A stretch of DNA of 64,000 bases from positions 1,116,001 through 1,180,000 of the forward strand of contig NW_027395277.1 in assembly GCF_027580225.2 (NCBI RefSeq). The letters run 5' to 3'. Of the stretch, positions 36,301-44,090 are shown in pieces. This DNA is from Misgurnus anguillicaudatus (taxonomy: Eukaryota > Chordata > Actinopteri > Cypriniformes > Cobitidae). Under the pieces are notes generated by a model, which had not been told where the DNA came from, did not search any database, and saw nothing but the letters and a program-made list of their open reading frames with translations. Positions within the stretch are counted from its first letter, which is position 1. Each line of letters starts with the position of its first letter. The position numbers and the translations under genes are program-made.

Positions 36301-39251
36301 TCAAGGACCTTTCAAGGACTTTCCAGGTCCAATACCCTCAAATTCAAGGACTAAATGTGGGGACACATTTCAAGTGAGAGCAAGATTACATCGTGTTACC
36401 TTTAAAGATACATTCTTACAGTTCCCTTTCAAGGGAACTTGCGCTGCATTACTGCGGTGACACTTTGGGGACGCCTCCAAGCGTCTGAATGTGTATATCA
36501 AATTCAACCAATGGTGAGGCTTCATGACAAAGACAGGGTGACGCGGGAGCCAGAAAGTATATCACTATCTGAAATATTGCCAAAGACGGCGTTACAGGGA
36601 CGCAGGAAGTATGGCAAGGGAGACGCAGCGCCTCGTTCCCTTCTCAGGGAACAACAGTTACATACATAACCCAAGATGTTTTCATGTGTCAAACACAACT
36701 ATGCAAAAAAACATTTTGGTATGAATCATCATTTGCATACAGAAGATTCAGTGTTGTGTTATTTTTTATTTATTCACTTTTTAAATTTTGCGTCTTACAT
36801 GCCCTATGAAATAGAAAGTGTTTATCCAATGCACACTAACGTATCTTCTTGTCTACTGTTTTTTGCACACTGAGGTCTTGGACATACTATTCATCTGTTA
36901 TATGGGTGATTCTCACGAAACCATTGAAACACCACGGCACTAATGATTTTAGCTTTAAAATGTGTAATATAGTAACATTAAAAAGCATCAGAATTAACAC
37001 AATACTGTGTTCTACCTTGCACAATGTGTGATTTCAACATAAGAATTTATAATTGGAAATTTTATCTCATTTTCTGCTGAAATTCTCATTACCGCAATGT
37101 GTCCGGCTGTGTTTGAACATGCGTTATGTTGTAATTTAATCAAATTAACACAAAAATATTAAGAAAAAAAATAAATGGATGTTTTGCTAGACTACTTTAG
37201 ATGACAGAAAAAAATATTTACTGAATATTCATGTATAATAATAATGAAGAAAAATTCTCATGATGTTCTCATCCTCCGCAACACTTTTTGAGAGCAGTTT
37301 AAGCACACATACAAATTTTAATAAAGTTTGATTTTGAGTGACCAAGCACATGGACCAGTTACTTCAAGATGGCTACCAGGTAAGATAATTTTTTTACAGT
37401 TAATTTGAAATATTGTCTTGTCAGAATACTTACACGACATTTTGATTATCATTACCGCAACAGATGCTTATTAAATGTTAATTTAATTAATAGAAGCATA
37501 ATACTTTGATTTTAAATGCATGTGAAGAATCTACAAATTATGTTCTTTCAGGTTTGTCATGTCATTTTGAAAACATGTCAGTGTTGATGTTTTCTGACTG
37601 TTGCGGTAATGAGATTTTTTAGGACTATTTTTTTTATTATGTTACAAAAAGTGTTAAATGATAAGTAAAAGTTTTTAAATTAATGTTCCCATTTACTCCA
37701 GACTTTGTTTTTCAATGTCTGGTGGGAAAAAAAGTAAATTTAAGCAATTTTTACATTTTCATGCTTGACATTTTTAAAACCAAGTTTTCGTGAGAATCAC
37801 CCATATAGTATTGAAGTGGGATATTACGGATGCAGGATGAGGGTAGCAGATGCATCTAAATATCATACACTCCACAACTCAACATGCGAGTTTGTAGACT
37901 TAATGGATCTGTCTAATGCTGGTGTGTTCCTTACCCAAACTCTCTGGTAGCACCCTAAGTCTGTTATTGGACACCTCCAGTTTCTGTAAGCTCTCCAGCT
38001 GTCCCAGTTCATCTGGAAGAGCCTCCAGCAGGTTGAAGGACACGTCCAGTTCCTCAAGCCTGCAGAGGAGCCCCACTGACCGGGGCAGATCCACCAGCCT
38101 GTTCCCCAGCAGGTTCACTCTCTGTAGGGACACCAGCGTCCCCAGACCCTCGGGTAGAGCCGTCAACTCATTGCGGCACAGCAGGAGCTCCAGGAGGTGA
38201 GGGAGAGAGAGGATGCAAAGAGGAAGAGATGAGAGGCGGTTGAAGGAGAGATCCAGATGAACGAGTAAAGAGAGAGAGGAGAAAGAGGGAGGGAGAGATG
38301 TGAGGAGACCAGGGAGAGGGTCACCACGGGCGTCATGGAAAAGGTGTCCTTGTGTTGGAGACCGAAAATAAGAGAAAGAAGAAAATATAAACACATTAAA
38401 TGGTTTAGACAGATAAGACAGTAAATGCAAACAATTATTTTTGTCCAAAATAAGCTACCTGTGTAACACACCTAGGCAGAGTGTGTGTGTGTGTGTACAT
38501 ATATAACTATCCATTTGTGTACCTCTGATAGTCAGTGAGCGCAGTTGTGTAAGTCGATGTAGCACATCCAGCGCTCTCTCTAGCGCCCCCTCTTCTTCTG
38601 AGCCCAGTCTGAGGTACTGCAGGTCTCTCATACGCTCCTGAACGCACCCCCACAACACCGGCAGAACTTCTGCTCCGCCTCGATACACATCCAGCACCAG
38701 CCTGTCCTCCACTAACACACTATCCAGCTCAACGGACGGAGGAAGAGGAGGAGAGAGAGAGGGCAGAGAAGAGGAAGAGGAGGAAGAACCGAGGAGCGAG
38801 TCTGAGATGGATGGAGCCCAGGTATCCACCAGGCCCGAAGAGAAAGAGTGAACTCCGCCATTTCCTGCGCCAATTGTTAATCTTGACAAGGGAATTTCAG
38901 AAAAGTTCACCTTTGGCTCATCTTTGGTTGGTCTTGCACATGAGATTTGCTCCATGTTGAAATCCGATGAGGTCTTTGAATGAACCTTCTCCTCTTCTGC
39001 TACCATCATCGCCGGTTTTTCATCTAGACGGATACATAGATTACCAACTCACCTTTAAAAAATGCAATAGTGGTAACTATTACAATACATTGTGCTATAC
39101 AAAAAAACAAACCTTCAGTATGTGACCACGCTGCCATCTCTCTTTCATTTACAAAACCCTCCACACTTCTCTCCAAATGTCCTTTCTCTTCTACTCCTCC
39201 ATCAGCTGTGATGGTCCATCTCCTCTCCTCATTTTCATTCGGTTTCTCCAT
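20018..39251 (-). CDS. pidd1: pidd1, p53-induced death domain protein 1 (16 coding exons, 991 aa)
   Basis: PIDD1 is the scaffold of the PIDDosome. It binds RAIDD and activates caspase-2 after extra centrosomes or DNA damage, and with RIPK1 and NEMO it promotes NF-kB signalling. Exons from 39251 down to 20018 join in phase without any stop. The product has an N-terminal extension with a poly-Ser and acidic stretch (about 1-140), leucine-rich repeats (about 215-400), two ZU5 domains (about 420-545 and 560-690), a UPA domain (about 690-860) and a death domain (about 880-965). Human PIDD1 is 910 residues; the extra length is mostly N-terminal. Self-cleavage site 2 is intact (THFSWYW, Ser689), while site 1 reads PQFSW (Ser547), with Gln where human has His. 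Their spacing of 142 residues equals the human spacing. Introns carry many MITEs. The paralogue-free domain order and synteny make identity secure. Confidence 0.96.
20645..21147. mobile_element. MITE with AGGGCTGTCAA ends, second copy
   Basis: Ends AGGGCTGTCAAAAGG...CGATTAATCGCATAC and GTATGCGATTAATCGCGATG...CCCT are inverted. A shorter inverted block built on TTTTACNGTA/TGGTAAAAT sits in the middle (20818-20935), probably a separate guest. Confidence 0.7.
21335..21396. repeat. (TG)n microsatellite
   Basis: About 31 TG dinucleotides in pidd1 intron 15. The HTHTHT-type ORFs over it are artefacts. Confidence 0.97.
21397..22092. other. Intron segment rich in TTTCGCAAAA words
   Basis: Words such as GCGTTTCCATTA, CGCAAAA and TTTTGCGA occur in both orientations from 21530 to 22085 and resume after the MITE at 22475-22590. 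This suggests one older element, about 21525-22590, split by the guest at 22093-22474. No gene is recognised. Confidence 0.45.
22093..22474. mobile_element. hAT-like MITE, TAGGGATGCAC ends, 8-bp duplication GAAAATAT
   Basis: Ends TAGGGATGCAC and GTGCATCCCTA are inverted and flanked on both sides by GAAAATAT, a perfect 8-bp target duplication. The interior has ATCGGTTATCGGT repeats. Hence hAT-like, non-autonomous. Confidence 0.88.
22617..23208. mobile_element. MITE with AGCTGGGTATCGATTC ends
   Basis: The left part GCTGGGTATCGATTCAGAT and repeated TCGATTC words mirror the right part AGAATCGATTCTGAATCGA...TTGCCCAGCCCTA. No coding content. Confidence 0.7.
23516..24328. mobile_element. Non-autonomous hAT-like element, copy B (813 bp)
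   Basis: Ends CACTGATCTATATAAATGAC and GTCATTTATATAGATCAGTG, with the exact 8-bp duplication GTCGTGTC at 23508-23515 and 24329-24336. The opposite arm of the host element keeps the unoccupied site (GGGTCGAGTCTTGAC read on the minus strand near 25510). Inverted relative to copy A at 6720-7527. Confidence 0.92.
25590..26518. mobile_element. TTAA-flanked MITE (AGGTGCAATTTGTAA ends)
   Basis: TTAA at 25586-25589 then AGGTGCAATTTGTAAGAT; right end TTTACAAATTGTATCT then TTAA at 26519-26522. The host's left arm keeps the empty site GTATTTAACACTTT. Small ORFs inside are not recognisable. Confidence 0.85.
26724..26902 (-). CDS. pidd1: pidd1 exon 15 (start of death domain)
   Basis: Acceptor TACACACACACACAG, donor CACAG|GTGAGCAG. 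Residues 857-915 include NLGDPESGYLTQTNLLSISL and GINYDQLQRIRNDH, matching the human NLGDAETGFLTQSNLLSVAG and VSYREVQRIRHEFRD. Confidence 0.95.
27425..27802. mobile_element. TTAA element, AGCGTAACTAAACC ends
   Basis: TTAA at 27421-27424, inverted ends AGCGTAACTAAACC and GGTTTAGGGTTTAGTTACGCT, and TTAA at 27803-27806, which is shared with the next element. Confidence 0.85.
27807..28113. mobile_element. TTAA element, AGCAACACTAAAG ends
   Basis: Begins right after the TTAA shared with the previous element, with AGCAACACTAAAGCA, and ends TTTGGTGTTGCTT before TTAA. A second copy is at 60805-61125. The ORF 27848-28063 inside shows no known protein. Confidence 0.85.
28366..28799. mobile_element. 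TTAA element, AGGGAACAGAGAATGA ends
   Basis: TTAA (28362-28365), AGGGAACAGAGAATGAAA; right TCATTCTATGTCACCT, TTAA (28800-28803). No coding content. Confidence 0.7.
29642..29749 (-). CDS. pidd1: pidd1 exon 14 (UPA end)
   Basis: Acceptor GTGTTTCTACAG, donor CTTCCT|GTAAGAC. Residues 821-856, VSFYRGEVPSD...QWMATLPLRLP, match human VSFYRG and LWMATLPIKLP. Phase 0 at both ends. Confidence 0.95.
29955..30759. mobile_element. MITE with TATGGGTGATTCTCAC ends, copy 1
   Basis: Inverted ends TATGGGTGATTCTCACAAAA and GCGAGAATCACCCATA. Inside are several copies of the motif TCATTACCGCAAC in either orientation (30150-30175, 30205, 30570). Copies 2 and 3 are at 31772-32585 and 36901-37806. Confidence 0.88.
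30808..30923 (-). CDS. pidd1: pidd1 exon 13 (UPA)
   Basis: Acceptor ATGTTTTCAG, donor GGGCAG|GTGAGAT. Residues 782-820, DRPDCRDGRLSFTFYSHLKN and IKEVHV, nearly identical to human DRPDCVEGRICFVFYSHLKN. Confidence 0.96.
30997..31120 (-). CDS. pidd1: pidd1 exon 12 (UPA)
   Basis: Acceptor GTTTGTACAG, donor GCAG|GTGGGCA. Residues 741-781 include EGEQFFAGFERGIDVNA, matching human EGEEFFAAFERGIDVDA. Confidence 0.95.
31201..31351 (-). CDS. pidd1: pidd1 exon 11 (start of UPA)
   Basis: Acceptor GTGTGTTTAG, donor GATAAG|GTAAAG. Residues 690-740, WYWLWYTTHRCVSGVVRK and DPAQVLLQCLPADK, match human YWLWYTTKNCVGGLARK and DPEQVLLQCLPRNK. The tryptophan codon is split with exon 10. Confidence 0.96.
31420..31555 (-). 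CDS. pidd1: pidd1 exon 10 (ZU5-2 end, cleavage site 2)
   Basis: Acceptor TGTATGTTCAG, donor TCATG|GTAAGAG. Residues 645-689 end THIYAIFSITHFS, so the second autoproteolysis triplet HFS (Ser689, human Ser588) is intact and is followed by W. Confidence 0.95.
31772..32585. mobile_element. MITE with GGGTGATTCTCAC ends, copy 2
   Basis: Ends CGGGTGATTCTCACAAAATT and TTCATGAGAATCACCCAT are inverted. CTCATTACCGCAACGTG, CTCATTACCGAAACATG and a decayed third copy of the motif occur inside. It is in the opposite orientation to copy 1, within pidd1 intron 9. Confidence 0.85.
33041..33188 (-). CDS. pidd1: pidd1 exon 9 (ZU5-2)
   Basis: Acceptor GTTTCTCTTAG, donor CACTG|GTACGG. Residues 596-644 include ASPLLCLTQTPSMHFLQP and PLPPGVTG, matching human VSPLLCLSQSGPPSFLQP and PLPPGITG. 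Confidence 0.95.
33277..33450 (-). CDS. pidd1: pidd1 exon 8 (cleavage site 1, ZU5-2 start)
   Basis: The acceptor TGTGTGTTTAG (AG at 33452-33451) is the only nearby one in phase; it yields LACCSVPQFSWFVVISRP. The donor is CTACAG|GTCTGT. Residues 538-595. Human has WAHCQVPHFSWFLVVSRP; the cleavage triplet here is QFS, not HFS. GALLVSQFDPGIKLTFPPEC follows as the second ZU5 strand region. Confidence 0.94.
33480..33900. repeat. Dispersed repeat with TTCCCACACCTTAGTTAAC and GCGTCACTGCGGTGACAC
   Basis: The same two blocks in the same order recur at 36270-36665. The left part reads CAAGGACCTTTCAAAGAC and the right part CAAAGACGGCGTTACAGG followed by GAGACGCAGCG. Small ORFs over both copies are similar only because the repeats are. 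Confidence 0.75.
33967..34116 (-). CDS. pidd1: pidd1 exon 7 (ZU5-1)
   Basis: Acceptor CACTTCTTTTAG, donor GCAAGG|GTAAGC. Residues 488-537, PVEVCIPYRKTRKGDVTVRK then a SWMTLST stretch, aligning weakly with human WLLFTPPQARRCREVVVRT...SWGDLET. The exon has phase 0 on both sides. Conservation is lower than in its neighbours. Confidence 0.87.
34190..34391 (-). CDS. pidd1: pidd1 exon 6 (ZU5-1 start)
   Basis: Acceptor TACCCCTATCAG chosen because it keeps phase (Ser codon AG|T); the nearer TTTCTCAG would shift the frame. Donor CAGAAG|GTGGGA. Residues 420-487, FSVSPAGCHVFLPGGAELLF and LELRPHGATFQK, match human FPVTPQGCSVTLACGVRLQF and LELQPHGVAFQQ. Confidence 0.94.
35395..35440 (-). CDS. pidd1: pidd1 exon 5 (short linker exon)
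   Basis: 46 bp; acceptor GTTTTAG (a second in-phase AG lies 6 bp upstream, adding two codons), donor ACACAG|GTGAAC. Residues 405-419, DCEIPELHLRFDEH, matching human LIPEMPRLFLTSDLDS between the LRRs and ZU5-1. Confidence 0.87.
35601..35759 (-). CDS. pidd1: pidd1 exon 4 (last LRRs)
   Basis: Acceptor CTTTTTCTCAG, donor CTCCCA|GTAAGG. Residues 352-404 with LRR phrases LRHLVIESNELRSIPESLQS and LPLLVNLDVRNNPLG, then a proline-rich PPTPPPLAPVTP stretch. Confidence 0.94.
35843..36261. mobile_element. TTAA element, AGGGGACATTTCAC ends
   Basis: TTAA (35839-35842), AGGGGACATTTCACAAC; right TTTTCATGATATGTCTCCT, TTAA (36262-36265). Inside pidd1 intron 3. Confidence 0.7.
36270..36665. repeat. Second copy of the CTTAGTTAACTTTAAATTC / GGAACGAG repeat
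   Basis: As 33480-33900 but more complete at the right end, where CAGTTCCCTTTCAAGGGAAC and CTCGTTCCCTTCTCAGGGAA flank the second half as inverted words. Confidence 0.7.
36901..37806. mobile_element. MITE with TATGGGTGATTCTCAC ends, copy 3
   Basis: Inverted ends TATGGGTGATTCTCACGAAA and TTTTCGTGAGAATCACCCATATA, with TCATTACCGCAATGTG, TCATTACCGCAACAG and GTTGCGGTAATGAG inside. The most complete copy in the window. Confidence 0.9.
37935..38348 (-). CDS. pidd1: pidd1 exon 3 (main LRR exon)
   Basis: Acceptor CTCCAACACAAG, donor AGTTTGG|GTAAGG. Residues 214-351 contain about five leucine-rich repeats, for example LVHLDLSFNRLSSLPLCILS, LVSLQRVNLLGNRLVDLPRS, LEELDVSFNLLEALPDEL and LQKLEVSNNRLRVLPESLG. 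Phase 1 at both ends. Confidence 0.96.
38523..39023 (-). CDS. pidd1: pidd1 exon 2 (N-terminal region)
   Basis: Acceptor ATCCGTCTAG, donor ATCAGAG|GTACAC. Residues 47-213: a charged stretch, a run of seven serines with following SLPSLSPPLPPS, then LVLDVYRGGAEVLPVLWGCV and LRLGSEEEG, comparable to human LSLDLYPGGCQQLLHLCVQQ and FLRLSTHEDP. It holds an in-frame ATGATG near its start that could serve as an internal start. Confidence 0.9.
39113..39251 (-). CDS. pidd1: pidd1 exon 1 with start codon
   Basis: ATG at 39251-39249 in the context AATAGATGG. Residues 1-46, MEKPNENEERRWTITADG through AAWSHTE, ending donor CTGAAG|GTTTG. It joins exon 2 in phase (G|AT). The exon is supported by phase and open frame only, since this end is not conserved with human; translation could instead begin at ATGATG in exon 2. 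Confidence 0.68.
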
Positions 39252-40900
39252 CTATTCTCTCCTTCAGCTCCTCCCACAAATCCCAAACAATGAGAAACTG
39301 ACAGGAGAGATGAAGCTGACGCCTCCATCCTCATCTCTCCATCTCTGTGGTGGGATCATATCTCTAGACCCGGCATCCATGTCCAGACACGCTCCTTTAC
39401 GGGAGTTACAAAACATCAATCTGAGAGACAGAAAGGTGTTAATTGAAAAATGCTCAGGATCAGTGAGGTAAAATGAACTGAACGATGAGTAAAATAACTA
39501 GCATTAGTGATAAATAAAAATATCAGCCATTTATTTTGTCTATTTTGGGGTTGCTCTGTATTATATTGACTAATGATGTAAATGGGTAAGTGGCAAAAAT
39601 GGTTTGGCAAGATGAGAAATTCAAAAATCTTTTAAAAAAACTTGTTTTAAAAGCACGCATCGTTTATTTCAATGCAAATATTGTATTTACGTTAATTTTA
39701 TGCAATAAAAAAATTACATTTGCACAATTTTTATGAAAGTTAAGACTGAATGGACCTGAAAATGTCAAATGGTGTAACTGTCAATTGCACAAAAAATGAG
39801 AAATATTAAATATTTTACCCACCTTGATGGCATGTAACCGTAATCATAAAAAAACTGAATTAAATAACATTTTATTAGATATAATTTTAAACGTAAATTT
39901 TAATGTGTTTTGGTAATATTTGTCCGGACATATTCTGTTTTCTAAACAATCTTTGACAAATGATGTCAAATGTATGTGGAAAAAAATCATATTACACTAA
40001 ACTAGATGATTATATTTTATTCCACATTTTTTATTAATATATTTATATCTTCATTTAAAAAATACTAGTTACACCAATTGACACAGACTGGTTAAACCAC
40101 ATTGACATTTTTGCAGGTATCCCCCAAAAATTCTTTCAAAATGAAATAAAACCAGAAATTTTAGACTTGGTCTTCAAAACAGAGAATGTATGCAAGTAAT
40201 TATACCCTTTTACATTTAATTTATCCATACAGACACAAAGTAACTTCCGTCAGGTCATTGACCCAAATACTTGCAATGTATCATCCATACTTCTACCCAG
40301 CTATTATGGTAACTATAGTTTATGCCAAAGTACCACATCATTACTACTGTAAAACCATGGTAAATTAATATGGGGTTTTCTTTAAACTGTGAAAGAACAA
40401 ATTCAGAGTCATTTTGTCACTGTCGTTTTGATTTGTTTTGTAACTGCAGATTACATTGTGTATATAACAATTTATTATACAGTAGTAACAATCACTGTAG
40501 TATATATATTCTAGCATTAAGTTACTGACGTAAATATGATATAAGCATGTTAGTATTTAAGAACACTAAACGTCATTCATTCAATATTTGTATACAAATG
40601 TATTTAATAACAACCAAACTCGTTTAAGACTTACGCAACTCACACGCGCGGTTCTTGACGACGGTAACATATCTAACATATAACTGTAAACAATACGCAT
40701 ACTCTAAAACTAACTTTGATTAAACTAAACCTGTACGATGTGTTTACGTGAGATGAAAACTCATGAGTTTATTTACTTCCGTGTTGCATGCACATGTTTG
40801 ACGCGCCGCGGAACTTGGGCAAAAGGCGGGACGGAATCTCTTAAAGAGACAGTGACCAATTCAATTAGTTCTCTCAAACGTGATACAGTACAATAAATGC
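39252..40900. promoter_or_regulatory. pidd1 upstream region and possible promoter
   Basis: AT-rich sequence with no recognisable genes, ending in a GC-richer block at 40770-40860 (GACGCGCCGCGG, AAAGGCGGGACGG). This block is the best candidate for the pidd1 promoter or a 5' non-coding exon. No full p53 response element is evident. Confidence 0.3.
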
Positions 40901-41229
40901 ATTACACACTAGCAGGAAAATGGTCCCAAGCTGTCACTGGGGCAGTTCCCTTCAGTTCCATCTAGGGACAGATATGCACACATTTAGTACCAATATGTAC
41001 CTTTGAGGCACTAATAGCACTCTCCGGTACCAATATGCACCTTTGAGGTACTAATTTAAACTCTTTTAGTGGCAAAGGAGTACAGAACTTAGATACTGCA
41101 GCCATTTTTGAAAATTTTCTATGTGTGTACTAAAAAGAAATCTTTGCATTTTGTTATGTGCTTATATGTTGTAAAATAATTTTAAAAAATATATGTGCTG
41201 AAATATATTTACAAAACAATATTTTTCAG

Positions 41230-41292
<63 letters not shown>

Positions 41293-41347
41293 GTAAATGT
41301 ATATATATACATTTTATTCTTATACTTTATCTATTTATACAAACGTA

Positions 41348-41381
<34 letters not shown>

Positions 41382-41383
41382 TG
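41230..41383. repeat. (TA)n microsatellites with T run
   Basis: TA dinucleotides at 41230-41291, then at 41346-41364, followed by a run of about 18 T. Confidence 0.95.
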
Positions 41384-41978
41384 CCATATGGACTGTTTCT
41401 GCTAGACTTTAGCATTATAGCTTTAATGTTGATGTGAGATTGTGGATGAAAGAATCAAGTGAAGCATCATTTCTCTGCTGTCAATGTGTTTGTTTATAAG
41501 CATGTCTGAACATGATCCATTCTACCACCTGCTGAAGTGTGCAATTGGATTTGCCCCATGAGATCAGGGCTAAATTTTAACCACGAGGAAAATCCACAAG
41601 TTTCCTTTTCATGAGGAGAAAAGACAAAACTAGATCATGACACAAGCATCTGAGCATCAGAAGAATTTTATTTTGATGGAAAATGATGAACTGGGTGTGT
41701 CTGGTAATAATTGTTATAAATAAAATCCTATTTTTATTAAGTTATGTGTTTTATAAGAATAACAGTGCATAGTTTACTGTAAGTGAAATGTGAAGCATAA
41801 TGTAAAGAATAAAATAAATATCAAAACACTGATTCTTTCATTTTGTTAAACATTGATTTTAGAGGAAATGGCCAATGATTGCCCTCACAAAAATATTTTC
41901 CTTGAGATACTGTTTATTATAAGCACTGGCAGTCCAAATGTAGGCCAAAGGATACGGTTTTGCTGTTGTCATTTCACA

Positions 41979-42180
41979 ACTAATGTTTTAAGGAACAGAA
42001 CAACCTAAAAACAGGAAAGTTCATTCATCAAGCTCTAAAAATATCTGCATATCCGCATGGCAAAGCAACAAACCCGAAAACTAATGTTTTAAGGAACAGA
42101 ACAACCTAAAAACAGGAAAGTTCATTCATCAAGCTCTAAAAATATCTGCATATCCGCATGGCAAAGCAACAAACCCGAAT
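41979..42180. repeat. Perfect 101-bp tandem duplication
   Basis: The segment beginning ACTAATGTTTTAAGGAACAG is present twice in direct contact, at about 41979-42079 and 42080-42180, with no difference that I can see. Confidence 0.93.
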
Positions 42181-43500
42181 CTCAACTGATCTGTAAGGTA
42201 ATCTGTAATACAAAATTAATTTACACGAATAGGTGTTATAATTTATTAATCTAAAACTATTTTAACACATTATGCTTTTCAGTTCTTAAAAACATGCAGT
42301 TTTTGTGACTTTAAATTGTACATGGAGTATTTGTTATTTTAATAAACAATTTGTGAAAAAGCCATTTAAAGAATCAATGAAGTAATGCAAATATGGTAAA
42401 AGACAAATATGTTATTCTGTTGTTACACAAAGAATTTGTTTGATTGATTAATTTAGATTTTTTTACTTAATTTCATATAATCTCAATTACATGTGCATAT
42501 ACACTAAACTCAAAGTACCCTGCTAAATTAAAAAGTTAATGAGTAATATGTATCATCTATGTTCTATACAATAGCAGCAACAAACGATTATATGCATTGA
42601 CAACTTTAATACACAAAAATAATATACTCATACTGTTTTACAATAATATTGAACATAAAATTCATTTATACCAAAAAGCATGTACATGTAATTATTTGAT
42701 ACATATTGATAGTTATGCATTATTAGCTATTATTATTTTTTTATTATTATCAGGACAAATTGTTATTGTGTGAGATATATTTTGGAAGGGATGCCCAGAA
42801 TTTTACTTTGTGGAATTGTGAACCGGATAAAAAAGCTCTTGAACTGGATAAAAACACATTTTTTATTAGAGTATCAGCTGTGTCAGTCCTGTGAAATCTG
42901 AACTTTCTGACATCCCAAAACAAAAAACACATTTTCTGTGGGAACACTGCCCATGTTCCAGTAAATACATACAGGGAGATTTCTATGGATGACACAACTT
43001 TTATTAATTTAGAAAAACAGTCCCTTGGTGGACATATTTTTACAACAATGTAATTTGGGAGTGACCCTGGCAGTGTAAAACACTGTATAAAGGTGGAAAA
43101 CACCATCAGGCTAAAAAAAAACACATTGTATAGGGACTGCATGGGGCTATAGGTTACAGTTTTCACTCCAGATAAGCCTGCTGTTTATTAACAATATTTA
43201 AGCAAACATTTTATTGAAATTTTAACTTCAATAAAAAAGACACATACATATTTTAAGACAAGAGAAACTTTAATTGTAAAATTTCAACATAACATATATT
43301 ATGGAAAGATTGGTCCAATAAAAACTCCTGCTCTTACCCAACTTTAATGAAAAAAACTGTTTTAGTGTGGGATATAATTCACTAAGTGACTTAAACCCCT
43401 ATAACTGCTAAAATAGACAGATAGATAGACAATAACAAAGTAAAATGCTTTACAGAACTGCGTCATAGTGCAAAAAAACATATAAATTAAACGTAACAAC
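42181..43500. other. Intergenic stretch, no gene recognised
   Basis: AT-rich. An open frame of 138 codons runs on the minus strand at 42750-43166, but it has no recognisable domain, no splice context and ordinary AT-rich composition, so I do not call it a gene. It may be a decayed repeat. Confidence 0.5.
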
Positions 43501-43903
43501 AGAACTGATAACAAAACAACAGCACGCGTTCGTGGAAATTTTCAAATGACAGCTAAAGAGGGAGGGGCGGGGTTCACGTTCGGGCCGTCTGATTGGCTAA
43601 CACCCACACGGTGTCACCCACCTGTCAACATGCCCCTCCCTTCGTACTTTCATAACAACCGGTGCCAAAGTCACCAAAAAAAACTCGTTGGTCACTCTAC
43701 TCGAACTTATTTTACAAGCCAGCAGATGAATCAAATCATCAGGTCGCGTTTAGGACATTTATAACATCGGAGCCGTTCGTTTTAGTTGTTTAAAGTTAGT
43801 AAGTGTAACGTTAATGAATCATCGATATGCGGCGGTAACCGGTGATCATTGTAACTCCAGACGGATTTAAACATACATAGATTGCTCTAAAGTCTCCTTC
43901 AGT
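43501..43903 (+). promoter_or_regulatory. pnpla2 promoter and 5' UTR
   Basis: A GC box GGGGCGGGG at 43564-43572, an inverted CCAAT box (GATTGGCTAA, 43591-43600) and an E-box-like CACCTGTC at 43619 stand 300-340 bp upstream of the pnpla2 start codon. The transcription start probably lies between 43600 and 43800. The assignment rests on motif spacing and position. Confidence 0.6.
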
Positions 43904-44090
43904 ATGTTTCCCCTCGACTCCCCGTGGAGTATCTCTTTCGCCGGCTGTGGGTTTTTGGGTATTTATCACATTGGAGTCGCCAGCTGCCTGCAGGAACAAG
44001 CGCCGTTTCTGGTGGAGAACGCGCTTCACATTTACGGCGCGTCCGCGGGCGCGATCACGGCCTCGGCGCTGGTCAGCGGGGCCTGTATGG
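43904..44090 (+). CDS. pnpla2: pnpla2 exon 1 (start, oxyanion loop, Ser47)
   Basis: [20 protein letters not shown] through [18 protein letters not shown]; donor ATGG|GTAAAA. Residues 1-62. This exon is GC-rich compared with the surrounding introns, as usual for a first exon in a CpG-rich promoter. Confidence 0.97.

Noticed and set aside
40770..40810. Possible p53 response element upstream of pidd1 (GCATGCACATGTTTG)
   Set aside because: Only one reasonable half-site (GCACATGTTT); the neighbouring CATG core overlaps it rather than forming a second half-site, so it is not a convincing element.
42750..43166. 138-codon open frame on the minus strand
   Set aside because: No recognisable family, no splice or promoter context, AT-rich; most likely chance or repeat-derived.
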